Shown: positions 16,001 to 24,543, counted from the first letter of the stretch. The stretch is 43,294 nt of DNA from Candidatus Limicola stercorigallinarum (GCA_018711625.1 DVID01000049.1:1-43294), one strand, 5' to 3'. A program made the numbers and translations. The notes: generated from the letters alone by a model not told the origin.

Positions 16001-16807
16001 TTAGCCCATGATGGTAAGCGCCGCGAGCAGCACCAGGTAGAGCACGAGCGCGGCGATGAATATGCCGTCGTGGCGCGGATTGATGCGCAGCACATGATAG
16101 TGGGTTCGGCCGGTGCCTCCGGTGTAGCAGCGCGCATCCATGGCGCGCCCAAGATGTTCGGCATGACGTAGGGCGCTTGCGAACAGCGGGACAAGAAGCG
16201 GCACGCAGGCGCGTGCGTAGGCAATCGCACCCTTTTGTTCTAGGCGAGCTCCGCGTGCCGTTTGAGCAGCAATAATATTGTGCGCCTCCTGAGAAAGCGT
16301 GGGCACAAACCTGAGCGCTATCGAAAGAATGAGGGTTACCTGGCTCACGGGGGCGCCGAGGCGCTCGAGCGGAGAGAGCAGCTTCTCGGCGGCATCGGTA
16401 AGCGCCATGGGCTGCGTGGTGAGCATAAGAAGCGACCCGCCAACCAACAGCAGGAAGAAGCGAACCGTGTAGAGAATGGCCGCTTCAATGCCGCCCGTGT
16501 GTATGGTTATGGGCCCAAGATTAACGATGGCGCTGCCGGTTTGTACAAAGAACAGGTTGATGACCGAAGTTATCACCAAAAAGAGCACGATGGGGCGGAT
16601 CTGTGCCAGCAAACGCCCCAGGGGTACGCGAGCGCACAGCACGGCGGCGAACACCGCCACGGCGGCAAGGCCGAGCGTGGGCAGGCTGGATACAAAAAAG
16701 CAGCTCACCATATACACGATGGTGGCAATGAGCTTTACGCGGGCGTCAAGTGAGTGGATGGGCGAGGTTGCCGAGTAATACTGGCCAATGCTAACGCGTA
16801 GCGTCAT
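16001..16807 (-). CDS. ecfT: Energy-coupling factor transporter transmembrane protein EcfT
   Basis: The membrane scaffold linking ECF ATPases to a substrate-binding S component. It has 268 residues with several hydrophobic segments. Two EcfT coupling motifs are expected: the first is AQTARGARL (standard Ala-Arg-Gly), the second reads AMDARCYTG, with Cys in place of Gly. PIHSLDARVKL at the N-terminus is also a family hallmark. Its ATG at 16807 overlaps the end of ecfA by 17 bp. It is last in the riboswitch-ribU-ecfA-ecfT operon and so is probably controlled by FMN. Confidence 0.93.
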   Translation of the reverse strand: MTLRVSIGQYYSATSPIHSLDARVKLIATIVYMVSCFFVSSLPTLGLAAVAVFAAVLCARVPLGRLLAQIRPIVLFLVITSVINLFFVQTGSAIVNLGPITIHTGGIEAAILYTVRFFLLLVGGSLLMLTTQPMALTDAAEKLLSPLERLGAPVSQVTLILSIALRFVPTLSQEAHNIIAAQTARGARLEQKGAIAYARACVPLLVPLFASALRHAEHLGRAMDARCYTGGTGRTHYHVLRINPRHDGIFIAALVLYLVLLAALTIMG

Positions 16808-18695
16808 CGCGCACCTCCTCTACGAGGTCGGCAAGGGTAAGCGGGTCGTGCTGGAGGGGAGCGCCGTGTGCGGTTAGACGGCGCGCGAAGTCGAGCGCAG
16901 CGGGTGCGCCTGGAGCATGGCAGGGTGTGCGGTCAAACACCTCGGCGGGCGTGCCAGCGTCGGCGAGCGCACCCTTGTCGAGCACGACAACCTGGTCGGC
17001 AAGTTCGGCGACATCCTCCATGGCATGGGTTACCAACAAAAGTGTGGTGCCATTTTGTTTAAGCTGAGCGATGAGCGCACGCATGCGTGTGCGACCCTGG
17101 GGGTCCAAGCCCGCCATGGGCTCATCCAGCACCAAAACAGGTGTATTCATAGCAAGGATGCCCGCAATAGCAACGCTGCGCTGTTGCCCGCCCGAGAGGG
17201 CAAACGGCGAGCGCGTCAACAGGTCGCTCGTTGGCTCAAGCCCGGCCTCTCTGAGGGCGGCAAGTACGCGGCGCTTTACTTCGGCCTCATCAAGTTCGAG
17301 GTTGCGCGGGCCAAACGCCACATCGTCATAAACGGTTTCGGCGAACAGCTGGTGTTCGGGCAGTTGCGATACGTAGCCTACGCGCGAACGCAGCTCCAGG
17401 CGACGATTGATGTCGGTGGTGTCGATGCCGTCCACAAGAACACGTCCGCTTGTAGGCATTTTGAGGGCACAGGCGAGCTCTACCGTGGTTGACTTGCCTG
17501 AACCCGTGCAGCCAACGAGGGCAGTAAGCGTGCCATGCGGGCATGAGAAGCTGAGATTTTGCACGGCAAACGGCACGGAGCGCATGCGCTTGCCGCGCTT
17601 GAAGAAGCGCCGCTTGCGAGGAGTAGCGTCTGCGGCGTAGGAGAACGAAACCCGCTCGAATGCAATGGCGGCGTTTCTTTGTGCAGTGACCATGTTGCCG
17701 GCACGCTTTTGACCGTGTGCGTCTGTGGAGATGCGGACGTCTGCCGTACGGTCCGATTTTGCCTCGTTGTTCGCGCTCGGGATCGTGCCCTTCTGCACCT
17801 CCGAGTCTGCTTTGCCGTCTTTGCGCGCAAGCTTCGCAGCGAGCTCGCGTGCGGCTTCATCGATGTCGGCAGTAAGGGGAAGCCCGGGCAGAGTATCGTC
17901 CAAGGCATCTGCTAGTTGCACAGTAAAGGGCAGCTCCAGTCCCAGGCGGGCCACCGTATCGCGATGACGAAAGACCTCCAGGGGCGTTCCCTCAAGGGCG
18001 ATGCGCCCATGGTCCAGCACGATAACGCGCTGAGCTCGCAAAGCGTCGTCCATAAAATGGGTCACATGTACGATGGTGATGCCGCGGGCAACCAGGCGGT
18101 CGATGATGGCTTGAATGGCCTGGCGCCCGCTAACATCAAGCATGGCAGATGGCTCGTCGAGCAGAAGAACTTCGGGATGCATGGCTAGGGCGCCAGCAAT
18201 GGCGACGCGCTGTCGCTGGCCGCCCGAGAGATCGCTGGGGTCGGCCTGTGCCCACGGCCTCATGCCAACCGCCTCGAGCGCCTCGTCAACACGGCGCACC
18301 ATCTCGGGCTGAGGAACGCCTAGGTTCTCAGGACCAAACGCTACGTCATCGGCAACGATGCTGGTGACCATTTGGTCGTCGGGATGCTGGAAGACCATGG
18401 AGGCGCGTCGGCGGATTTGAGATGCCCCCTCCCATGTGCCCGCGTCAATGCCAAACACCTCAACGGTGCCCGAGCTTGCGGTGAGCAGGCCGTTCATGAG
18501 CTGGACCAGGGTTGATTTGCCCGACCCGTTACCACCGAGGATGCACACGTGTTCACCAGCATAAATATCAAGCGAGATGCCGGCGAGCGCCTCGGAAGAC
18601 GCGGTCTCCTCGCTGCTCGCAGGATAGGCATAGTGAACATCACTCAGGTGGATAACAGGCCGATCGAGCTGGCTAGGGGTGGGACGCGCCGTCAT
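16791..18695 (-). CDS. ecfA: Fused ECF transporter ATPase EcfA-EcfA'
   Basis: Two ABC ATPase domains in one 634-residue chain, replacing the usual EcfA1/EcfA2 pair. The first half has Walker A GGNGSGKSTLVQ (near residue 55), Q-loop FQHPDDQ, signature LSGGQRQRVAIAG and LLLDEPSAMLD. The second has Walker A GCTGSGKSTTVE (near residue 390), SQLPEHQLFAETV, LSGGQQRSVAIAG, LVLDEPMAGLDP and VTHAMED. A charged linker of about 80 residues separates them. All catalytic motifs are intact on both sides. ATG 18695 directly follows the ribU TAA (TAAATG), so translation is probably coupled. Confidence 0.95.
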   Translation of the reverse strand: MTARPTPSQLDRPVIHLSDVHYAYPASSEETASSEALAGISLDIYAGEHVCILGGNGSGKSTLVQLMNGLLTASSGTVEVFGIDAGTWEGASQIRRRASMVFQHPDDQMVTSIVADDVAFGPENLGVPQPEMVRRVDEALEAVGMRPWAQADPSDLSGGQRQRVAIAGALAMHPEVLLLDEPSAMLDVSGRQAIQAIIDRLVARGITIVHVTHFMDDALRAQRVIVLDHGRIALEGTPLEVFRHRDTVARLGLELPFTVQLADALDDTLPGLPLTADIDEAARELAAKLARKDGKADSEVQKGTIPSANNEAKSDRTADVRISTDAHGQKRAGNMVTAQRNAAIAFERVSFSYAADATPRKRRFFKRGKRMRSVPFAVQNLSFSCPHGTLTALVGCTGSGKSTTVELACALKMPTSGRVLVDGIDTTDINRRLELRSRVGYVSQLPEHQLFAETVYDDVAFGPRNLELDEAEVKRRVLAALREAGLEPTSDLLTRSPFALSGGQQRSVAIAGILAMNTPVLVLDEPMAGLDPQGRTRMRALIAQLKQNGTTLLLVTHAMEDVAELADQVVVLDKGALADAGTPAEVFDRTPCHAPGAPAALDFARRLTAHGAPLQHDPLTLADLVEEVRDDATR

Positions 18696-19241
18696 TTAGA
18701 CCGTGTCACCTCGACGTGTCTTGAGGGCATTCATGCACGGTGCGAGCAACACCTGGCCTGCCACCACATTGATGGCCATCTTCAAGGCGTTGAAAGGAAT
18801 GAGGATGGGCACAATCATGGCCACAACATCCATCATAGAAACGGCCGTGTAGAGTGGTGTCACAAAGAGATTGAGCACGCAGGTGACGGCGATGGAAAGG
18901 ATGGCCCCCACAAGCATGCCCACCGCCGATGCGGCGCGGCTTTCGTTCCCTTTAAGGTAGATGAGTGCGGCCGGGATAATAAACATGCAGGTAGATACCA
19001 TGCCCATGGGTGCTCCAAAGGGATCGAGGAACACGCGCGGCAACCACGAGATGATGGCTACGGCCGCTCCGAGCTTGGGCCCAAAAGCGAGAGCGGCGAT
19101 GAGGCACACAATGCCGGAGGGGTCGTACATCAGCCATGGTGCTGCCGGGAAAATGGGAATCTGGATAAAGCTCAACAGCAAGGATGCCGCCGTAAACAGC
19201 GCAGTGAGGGCGATTTTCTTAGTGTCGATAGATGCGTTCAT
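18696..19241 (-). CDS. ribU: Riboflavin ECF transporter S component
   Basis: A 181-residue integral membrane protein with about six hydrophobic segments (LTALFTAASLLLSFIQIPIF; GIVCLIAALAFGPKLGA; MVSTCMFIIPAALIYL; VLNLFVTPLYTAV). Size and pattern fit RibU. The FMN riboswitch directly upstream identifies the substrate as riboflavin or a related flavin much better than the protein sequence alone does. ATG 19241 has GGAGG at 19255-19251, 9 nt upstream. It leads the operon with the ECF ATPase and EcfT. Confidence 0.9.
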   Translation of the reverse strand: MNASIDTKKIALTALFTAASLLLSFIQIPIFPAAPWLMYDPSGIVCLIAALAFGPKLGAAVAIISWLPRVFLDPFGAPMGMVSTCMFIIPAALIYLKGNESRAASAVGMLVGAILSIAVTCVLNLFVTPLYTAVSMMDVVAMIVPILIPFNALKMAINVVAGQVLLAPCMNALKTRRGDTV

Positions 19242-19258
19242 ATGAAGAAGCCTCCGTT

Positions 19259-19400
19259 TCTTCCATCCGGACTGTACCGTCGGCCCCGGACTCTCACCGG
19301 GTCAGCCGCTTACGCGGGTCGCGGGCTTCTGATGCCGCTGCGCCTCAGCGCGCCTGCGCACATCAGTTACCGCCGGTAGGGAATTGCACCCAACCCTGAA
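19259..19400 (-). ncRNA. FMN riboswitch (RFN element)
   Basis: The minus strand contains the conserved RFN blocks in order: AGGGTTGGGTGCAATTCCC, ACCGGCGGTAACTG, AGCCCGCGA, GTGAGAGTCCGG, CCGACGGTACAGTCCGGATG and GGAAGA. A variable GC-rich hairpin sits between the first pair, as in the family. It ends about 20 nt before the ribU start, overlapping the ribosome-site region, so control may act on translation initiation. It should repress the uptake operon when FMN is plentiful. Confidence 0.97.
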
Positions 19401-19449
19401 ACTATGTTTAGTAACTATACTCCTTTTGTAGCGTGACGTGCGCGGATGT

Positions 19450-19480
19450 TTGCGTACGTATTGGCGGCATCGGGTATAGT
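19450..19480 (+). promoter_or_regulatory. Candidate murB promoter
   Basis: TTGCGT (19450-19455) and TATAGT (19475-19480) are separated by 19 nt. The -10 is good and the spacing long. The region faces the riboswitch promoter on the other strand. Confidence 0.4.
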
Positions 19481-19590
19481 GGCTTGCAAGGCGGAAGTAG
19501 TCGGGTGCGTTTGGTGCTCATCTCGCCGCTGAAAACGGGAAAGCGAATGTAGGCCGCGTTTGGTCGGCCGTTTGATACAAAGGAGTGCGC

Positions 19591-20550
19591 ATGCACGAAT
19601 TCGATGGCTTCAACGAGGACATCATCTGCGCAATCACCGAGGCGGTTGGCGAGGATAACGTTGCCCTGGTTGAACCTATGAGTGCACATACCACGTTTCA
19701 TATTGGTGGTCCCGCCGACGTGCTGGTGACCCCAACCACGCCTGAGGCGATTGTGCGCACGCTCGACCTTGCGGCTATTTCGGGCACGCCGGTAACTGTG
19801 GTGGGCAACGGAAGTGACCTTTTGGTGGGCGATCGCGGCATTCGTGGCCTTGTGCTCCTGCTGCGTGAGAATTACTCGGACATCCAGGTAGAGGGCGCAC
19901 GCGTTACGGCCGAGGCGGGGGCTCTGTTGGCCGATGTGGCCGAGGCAGCAGCAAATGCGGGCCTTACGGGTATGGAGCCCATCTCGGGCATCCCGGCATC
20001 GGTAGGCGGTGCCTGTTTCATGAACGCCGGCGCTTACGATGGCTCAACGGGCGAGGTCTTGGAATCGGTCGAAGTGTACGTACCAGGCGCGCTCGACGCG
20101 GACGGCACGCGCGTCAAGGGATCGGTTCGCACCATGCGGCGCGACGAGCTTGAGCTGGGGTATCGCAAGAGCCGTATTGCCGCGGAGGGGCTCGTGGTTT
20201 TGCGTGCAACCTTTGCGCTAGCACCGGGCAACAAGGCGCAGATTCGTGCCGCTATGGACGACTACCGCCGTCGCCGCGAGGAGAAGCAGCCGCTTGAGCT
20301 GCCTTCGGCAGGCTCGACCTTTAAGCGCCCAGAGGGTTATTTTGCCGGCAAGCTCATCATGGATGCGGGATTGCGCGGTGCGCGTGTGGGCGGAGCTCAG
20401 GTGTCTGAGAAACACTGCGGCTTTGTGGTGAACACCGGTGACGCCACCGCGGCCGATGTGTGCGCCCTTATCGAGCATGTGCAAGACGAGGTGCGTAAGC
20501 AGTTTGGTGTTGAGCTGGAGCCCGAAGTCCGCCGCGTAGGCGAGTTTTAG
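19591..20550 (+). CDS. murB: UDP-N-acetylenolpyruvoylglucosamine reductase
   Basis: FAD-dependent reduction of UDP-GlcNAc-enolpyruvate to UDP-MurNAc in peptidoglycan precursor synthesis. FAD-binding blocks are visible: TTFHIGGPADVLV, VVGNGSDLLVGDRGI, and GIPASVGGACFMNAGAYDG. The proton-donor Ser is in PSAGSTFKRP, followed by GKLIMDAGLRGARVGGAQVS and KHCGFVVN. The 319-residue length is normal. ATG 19591 follows AAGGAG (19580-19585); the in-frame GTG at 19585 overlaps that site. It is divergent from the riboflavin uptake operon and convergent with apbE, so its flavin cofactor fits the neighbourhood. Confidence 0.96.
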   Translation: MHEFDGFNEDIICAITEAVGEDNVALVEPMSAHTTFHIGGPADVLVTPTTPEAIVRTLDLAAISGTPVTVVGNGSDLLVGDRGIRGLVLLLRENYSDIQVEGARVTAEAGALLADVAEAAANAGLTGMEPISGIPASVGGACFMNAGAYDGSTGEVLESVEVYVPGALDADGTRVKGSVRTMRRDELELGYRKSRIAAEGLVVLRATFALAPGNKAQIRAAMDDYRRRREEKQPLELPSAGSTFKRPEGYFAGKLIMDAGLRGARVGGAQVSEKHCGFVVNTGDATAADVCALIEHVQDEVRKQFGVELEPEVRRVGEF

Positions 20551-20647
20551 TGACTTGCCGGAAACTGCATAAAATAGCCTGTAGACTGTATAGCTTTTTC
20601 AACAAAGCGGCGGTAAATCGACGGTTTTTCTGAAGGGCTCGTTCCAG

Positions 20648-20800
20648 GTGGACAAAATTCCGAGAAGTCGGCGATAAATCTTGGCTTTTGGCGGTGCAAA
20701 TCGCCCATCGGAGAGATTCGGGTAACGAAACCCCAGGATAGGTTTATGCACGGAGGCTTCAGACGGTTCAGAATCGCCGACTTCTCGGATTTTTGTCCAC
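20648..20800. repeat. Long-hairpin element, copy 2
   Basis: The left arm 20648-20675 (starts GTGGACAAAATTCCGAG) and right arm 20773-20800 are inverted complements at 27 of 28 positions, with a 97-nt centre. Read on the minus strand, the centre contains CCTGGGGTTTCGTTACC, matching CCTGGGGTTCTGTTGCC in the element at 37385-37527. Inner pairings are possible: CCTATC with GATGGG, GTGCA with TGCAC, GGGT with ACCC. It fills the gap between convergent murB and apbE and could also end transcription from both sides. No protein is encoded. Confidence 0.8.
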
Positions 20801-20878
20801 TTGAGCTCTTCGTCTTGGTTAACGTGCCGAGCCGTCCTCACTAATCAGGCCTGTTAGACGTTTCGGCAGCGTGCGGCA

Positions 20879-21973
20879 TCAGGCTGTCGTGAAATCTGTG
20901 AGCTCCTGCCAACGAGATGTCGAAACAGTTGAGCCGTCGTTCAAGATAAAGTAGGCAGCGGTATCCGGCAGCGCGTCGACAATGCGGACGCCCTCGGCGC
21001 TTCCCGCCACAAAGAGCGTGGTCGAGAGGGCATCTGCCTCGGTGGAGGAAGGGCATGCCACTGTGACGCTTACCACATCGGTTGCCACGGGCATGCCGGT
21101 GCGCGGATCGAGAATATGCCAGTAGGTAGTGCCGTCTTGGTCAAAGGTGCGCTCATACAGGCCGCTGGTAACAAGCGAACCGCCCGCAGTTTGTGCGGTG
21201 CCCACCACCGTTGAGCCGCCTGGATCGTTAGGATCGCGAATACCTGTTGTCCAGGGGCTGCCGTCGGGCTTGCGGCCCATGTAGGCGATGTTGCCGCCGA
21301 GCGATATCGCGGCTCCGGTTGCCGTGGTTTCTTGCTCAAGTAGATCACAGAGGCGGTCGGCAATATAACCCTTGGCAATGCCGCCCAAATCAAGCTTGGC
21401 TGCAAGGTCGGTGAGGGTGATGGTGGGGCTCTCGGGGTTGGAGGCGTCTACTGAGACGCCGCGCCAGTTTACGTGAGGAAGCGCCTGGGCTACGGCCTCA
21501 TCGCTGGGGCGTACGCCCTCATCGAAGTCCCACAGCGTTGACACGGCGCCGATGGTGATGTCGAAGCGGCCGTGGGCCTGTTCGCACCAGGCAAGTGCTT
21601 GGGAAACAAGATCTGCTGTGGCGGGGTCCACGGTGCAGGGCGCGCCTGCCGAAGCGTTCACGCGGGCAATGTCGCTTTCAGGGTTATACAGGTCAAAGAG
21701 GGCATCGTAGCGTGCGCAGGCTCGGGCAAGGCGAGCCGGGGCAGTATCGTCGCCATACACGCTAAAGGTGCAGTAGGTGTCGAATGCAAACGTTGAACTT
21801 GTGGCGGGCTGCGCGGAACCGCTGTTGTCATTCGAGCCGCCGAGAGCGCCTTCTCCGGAGCATCCGACAAGCGCAAAGGGGCTGCTTGCGAGGGCGGCTG
21901 CGCCCATCGCCCCCATAAGACGCAAGCTACCTGCGGCAAACGCGCGACGGCTGAGGACGATGCGCTCACTCAT
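20879..21973 (-). CDS. apbE: FAD:protein FMN transferase, Tat-type lipoprotein
   Basis: It attaches FMN covalently to a Thr or Ser of target proteins outside the membrane, as in RNF, NQR and other flavin-based electron-transfer systems. The N-terminus has an Arg pair (SRRAFAAG), a hydrophobic stretch and a lipobox LVGC (Cys 38), predicting a Tat-exported lipoprotein. ApbE motifs follow: SDIARVNASAG, LDLGGIAKGYIAD, ISLGGNIAYMG, GSLVTSGLYER, HILDPRTGMP and the metal/FAD region SSTEADALSTTLFV. ATG 21973 has GGAGG 5 nt upstream; longer frames start inside the preceding gene. It overlaps that Gx gene by 8 bp, so the two are co-expressed. No flavinylated target protein is visible in the window. Confidence 0.94.
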   Translation of the reverse strand: MSERIVLSRRAFAAGSLRLMGAMGAAALASSPFALVGCSGEGALGGSNDNSGSAQPATSSTFAFDTYCTFSVYGDDTAPARLARACARYDALFDLYNPESDIARVNASAGAPCTVDPATADLVSQALAWCEQAHGRFDITIGAVSTLWDFDEGVRPSDEAVAQALPHVNWRGVSVDASNPESPTITLTDLAAKLDLGGIAKGYIADRLCDLLEQETTATGAAISLGGNIAYMGRKPDGSPWTTGIRDPNDPGGSTVVGTAQTAGGSLVTSGLYERTFDQDGTTYWHILDPRTGMPVATDVVSVTVACPSSTEADALSTTLFVAGSAEGVRIVDALPDTAAYFILNDGSTVSTSRWQELTDFTTA

Positions 21974-22499
21974 GGATGCCTCCTTGGGGCACGGCGGCCA
22001 ACAACGCTTGCGTGAGCACGCCGGTAGCGGCTCCGCAGACAACTCCCGCCACGGCCAAAACAGGAAGGTTTACGGCTGCCACCTGCGGCGAAAGCACAAG
22101 CGCCACCGCAGCGAGCTGTCCGACATTGTGGGCAATGCCGCCTATAACAGACGTTGCGATGCAGGAGAACAGACCGCTTTTCCAAGCAAGAGCCATGAGC
22201 ACCCACGAAAGTACGCCGCCTGCGAGGCTGAACACAAAAGCCTGCGGATTTGCAAAAAGAATGGTGGTGCAGGCCACCTTGGCGGCCATAAGAGCAAGGG
22301 CGGGTCGCGCCCCCAAGCGCGCTATTGCAAACAGTACAACAATGTTTCCCAATCCTAGCTTGATGCCCGGCACGGTTACCGGGAGGGGCACGAGCATCTC
22401 AACGTATCCAGCAACCAGCGCGAGCGCAGTGAGCGCCCCATAGAGGGCGACGCGCTGAGCAGGTGTGCGGGATGGCGGTGTTGGCGAGTTATTTTTCAT
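21966..22499 (-). CDS. Gx transporter family membrane protein
   Basis: A polytopic protein of 177 residues with about five hydrophobic segments (VALYGALTALALVAGYVEML; LGLGNIVVLFAIARLGARPAL; AFVFSLAGGVLSWVLMAL; AVALVLSPQVAAVNLPVLAV). It resembles the family annotated as Gx transporter, historically 'heptaprenyl diphosphate synthase component I', often found beside apbE and thought to serve flavin or redox systems. The true substrate is unknown. ATG 22499 lies 7 nt after a TATACT box and has no ribosome site, which hints at a leaderless mRNA; ATG 22505 is an alternative. It overlaps apbE by 8 bp. Confidence 0.8.
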   Translation of the reverse strand: MKNNSPTPPSRTPAQRVALYGALTALALVAGYVEMLVPLPVTVPGIKLGLGNIVVLFAIARLGARPALALMAAKVACTTILFANPQAFVFSLAGGVLSWVLMALAWKSGLFSCIATSVIGGIAHNVGQLAAVALVLSPQVAAVNLPVLAVAGVVCGAATGVLTQALLAAVPQGGIHE

Positions 22500-22506
22500 G
22501 CGCATC

Positions 22507-22512
22507 AGTATA
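22507..22512 (-). promoter_or_regulatory. -10 box giving a possible leaderless Gx-apbE mRNA
   Basis: TATACT on the minus strand ends 7 nt before the A of ATG 22499. Transcription would begin at or next to the start codon. No clear -35 is visible in the GC-rich sequence upstream. Confidence 0.4.
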
Positions 22513-22776
22513 AACGAGCCGCCGCGCCTTCCGCCTCAGAGAGGCGGGAGAAGCGTGCCGCGGGAGAAAGTTCTCGTATGTGAGGCGAGTGCGGAGAGGT
22601 GGAGCGCCTGCCACATGGGCGGAGGCTTTCTGCGATCCCTCATGTAACGACTCTGCAAGCAACTTTCCGCGGGAATACTCCAGTGTGATAAAGTACACCA
22701 GATAAATGAGGCGTTAACGTGAGAACGTGTGCGGGCGCGTGCGGGGTACGGGCTCGCTGTGATGGAGGGGTTTGGC
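22513..22776. other. Divergent intergenic region between Gx and his operons
   Basis: No gene supported. The left part can fold into a hairpin around CGCCTC/GAGGCG. Further right, CCGCGGGAGAAAGTT can pair imperfectly with AACTTTCCGCGGG. Near 22690 a TAAAGT box follows TTCCGC at 18 nt and could be the his promoter. No T-box signature or His-codon run is present. Confidence 0.4.
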
Positions 22777-24498
22777 ATGAAAGCTACACCGTGGGGCTTT
22801 CGAGACATCATGCCCGAAGAGGCGCAGGCACGCGAAACCATTGCCGATACGGTAAAGGCGTGTTTTCGTGCTCATGGGTACCTGCCGGTAGAAACGCCGC
22901 TCTTGGAAGACAAGGCCGCCCTTGAAGGTGGTGGCCGCGTGGCAGATACGCCTTTCACGCTCTTCGACGACGACGGACGGCTGCTGGTGGTGCGTCCTGA
23001 CAACACCTTGTCCATCGTGCGCCTCGTGTCTTCGCGTCTCCGGAGCGCCGCTCTGCCGCTCCGCTTGCGCTATGAGGCGCCGGTCGTGCGCCATCAAGCC
23101 CGGTTTGCTGGTGCTAATCGTCAGTTTACGCAGCTGGGATTTGAGCTCATTGGTGCCGGGGGAGCTGCGGGCGATGTGGAGATGGTGGCGCTTGCGGCCG
23201 AGGTGCTGCGTGCGCTTAACCTTCCGGTGTGGAAGATTGTGTGCGGCAGCGCGAGACCCTTTATTGAACTGCTGAACCGCTGCGATGACGTTCGTCTTGC
23301 CCAGGACGCACTTGTGCTCATTCATGCCAACGACTTGGTGGGACTCGATGCCCGTGTGGCGGCTGCCTCGATGGTGCCCGAGGTGGCACACGCAATCTGT
23401 TTGCTGCCCCGGCTTCATGGCGGCCCCGAGGTGCTCGACCGGGTTGACGAGCTGCTTTCTGCAGCCGGTGTTGATGCCCAGGCAACCGACGAACTCAGGG
23501 CGCTTGTGGATGGTCTTACCGCGACAGACCGAGCGCTCCTGCCGGAGCTCTCCTTCGACTTCTCCATCATGAACTCGTTTGACTATTACACGGGCCTTGT
23601 CTTCAAGGCATACGCGGGCAACCTGTCTGATCCCGTTGGTTCAGGCGGCCGCTATGATGCCATTTTCGACGGAGTGTTTGACGGCGTACCGCATGTTCCG
23701 GCCGCAGGCTTTGCGTTTTCGCTTGAGCGTCTGGAGACGGCGCTCCAGGTGGCGGGGGAGCGCGCAGAAGCGTGCACGGGCGAGCCTTCGCAAACGCCTG
23801 GCGTGGAGCTGCCCGCCTCGCCTGAAAAGGCGCCCCTGCGCATCGCCGTGCCCAAGGGATCGCTTAATCCGGGCACGATTGACGTGCTCGAGCGCGCGGG
23901 CCTTGATGTCTCGGGCCTGCGCAACCCGGGCCGCCGTCTCATCATTCCCGCTCGCGACACCCATACGGGCGCTGATGCCATGGGCGACGTGGAGTTTGTT
24001 ATCGTGCGCGCTACCGATGCGCCCGCCTTTGTTGCCTGCGGCGGTGCCGATTGCGGTTTCTGCGGGCGCGACTCGCTCATTGAGGCCAATCTCGACCTGC
24101 TGCAGCTGGTTGATTTGGGGTATGGTGCGTGCCGGTTTATTGAGGCGGAGCCTGCGGGCCGCGCCGATGCGACGAAGCAGGCCTATGCCCGCCGCGGTGT
24201 TTTGCGTGTTGCGACCAAGTACCCGCGCATCGCGGCGGAGTGGTACGCGCGTCGCGGCATCGTGGCCGATATTGTTGCGCTCCACGGTAACATCGAGCTG
24301 GGCCCCATTGTGGGCATGACGGACCGTATTGTGGATATTACCGCCACAGGTACCACACTTCGCGAGAACAACCTGGTCATCACGGGTGAGATTATGACCT
24401 GTACGGCGCGTTTCTTTGTGAATCCCGGGCGTGCGCGCCTTGATGGGCGTGTTCGCGAGCTGGGCGACCGCCTGTCGGCGATTGCTGCTACCTCATAG
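22777..24498 (+). CDS. hisZG: HisZ-HisG fusion: ATP phosphoribosyltransferase regulatory plus catalytic subunit
   Basis: First step of histidine synthesis: ATP plus PRPP gives phosphoribosyl-ATP. Residues 1 to about 330 are HisZ, a histidyl-tRNA-synthetase-like regulatory protein (WGFRDIMPEEAQARE, FDYYTGLVFKAY, GSGGRYDAIFDG). After a linker of about 25 residues, HisG of the short, HisZ-dependent type runs from about 353 to 573 (LRIAVPKGSLNPG, GADCGFCGRDSL, LRVATKYPRIAAEW, HGNIELGPIVGMTDRIVDI, TGTTLRENNL). Short HisG normally needs a separate HisZ, so the fusion links partners at fixed 1:1 ratio. ATG 22777 follows GGAGGGG by 6 nt. A promoter and terminator between it and hisD allow separate control. 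Confidence 0.94.
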   Translation: MKATPWGFRDIMPEEAQARETIADTVKACFRAHGYLPVETPLLEDKAALEGGGRVADTPFTLFDDDGRLLVVRPDNTLSIVRLVSSRLRSAALPLRLRYEAPVVRHQARFAGANRQFTQLGFELIGAGGAAGDVEMVALAAEVLRALNLPVWKIVCGSARPFIELLNRCDDVRLAQDALVLIHANDLVGLDARVAAASMVPEVAHAICLLPRLHGGPEVLDRVDELLSAAGVDAQATDELRALVDGLTATDRALLPELSFDFSIMNSFDYYTGLVFKAYAGNLSDPVGSGGRYDAIFDGVFDGVPHVPAAGFAFSLERLETALQVAGERAEACTGEPSQTPGVELPASPEKAPLRIAVPKGSLNPGTIDVLERAGLDVSGLRNPGRRLIIPARDTHTGADAMGDVEFVIVRATDAPAFVACGGADCGFCGRDSLIEANLDLLQLVDLGYGACRFIEAEPAGRADATKQAYARRGVLRVATKYPRIAAEWYARRGIVADIVALHGNIELGPIVGMTDRIVDITATGTTLRENNLVITGEIMTCTARFFVNPGRARLDGRVRELGDRLSAIAATS

Positions 24499-24543
24499 GG
24501 AAGCGCTGCGGCGAAACATACAGGACACATGCGAGTACGCCGG

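Noticed and set aside
22489-22698. 69-residue minus-strand frame upstream of the Gx gene
   Set aside because: It overlaps the Gx promoter/start region and hairpins, with no motif or ribosome site.
22513-22776. T-box or His-leader attenuator upstream of hisZG
   Set aside because: No T-box core (AGGGTGG.ACCGCG type) and no run of His codons; only generic hairpins.
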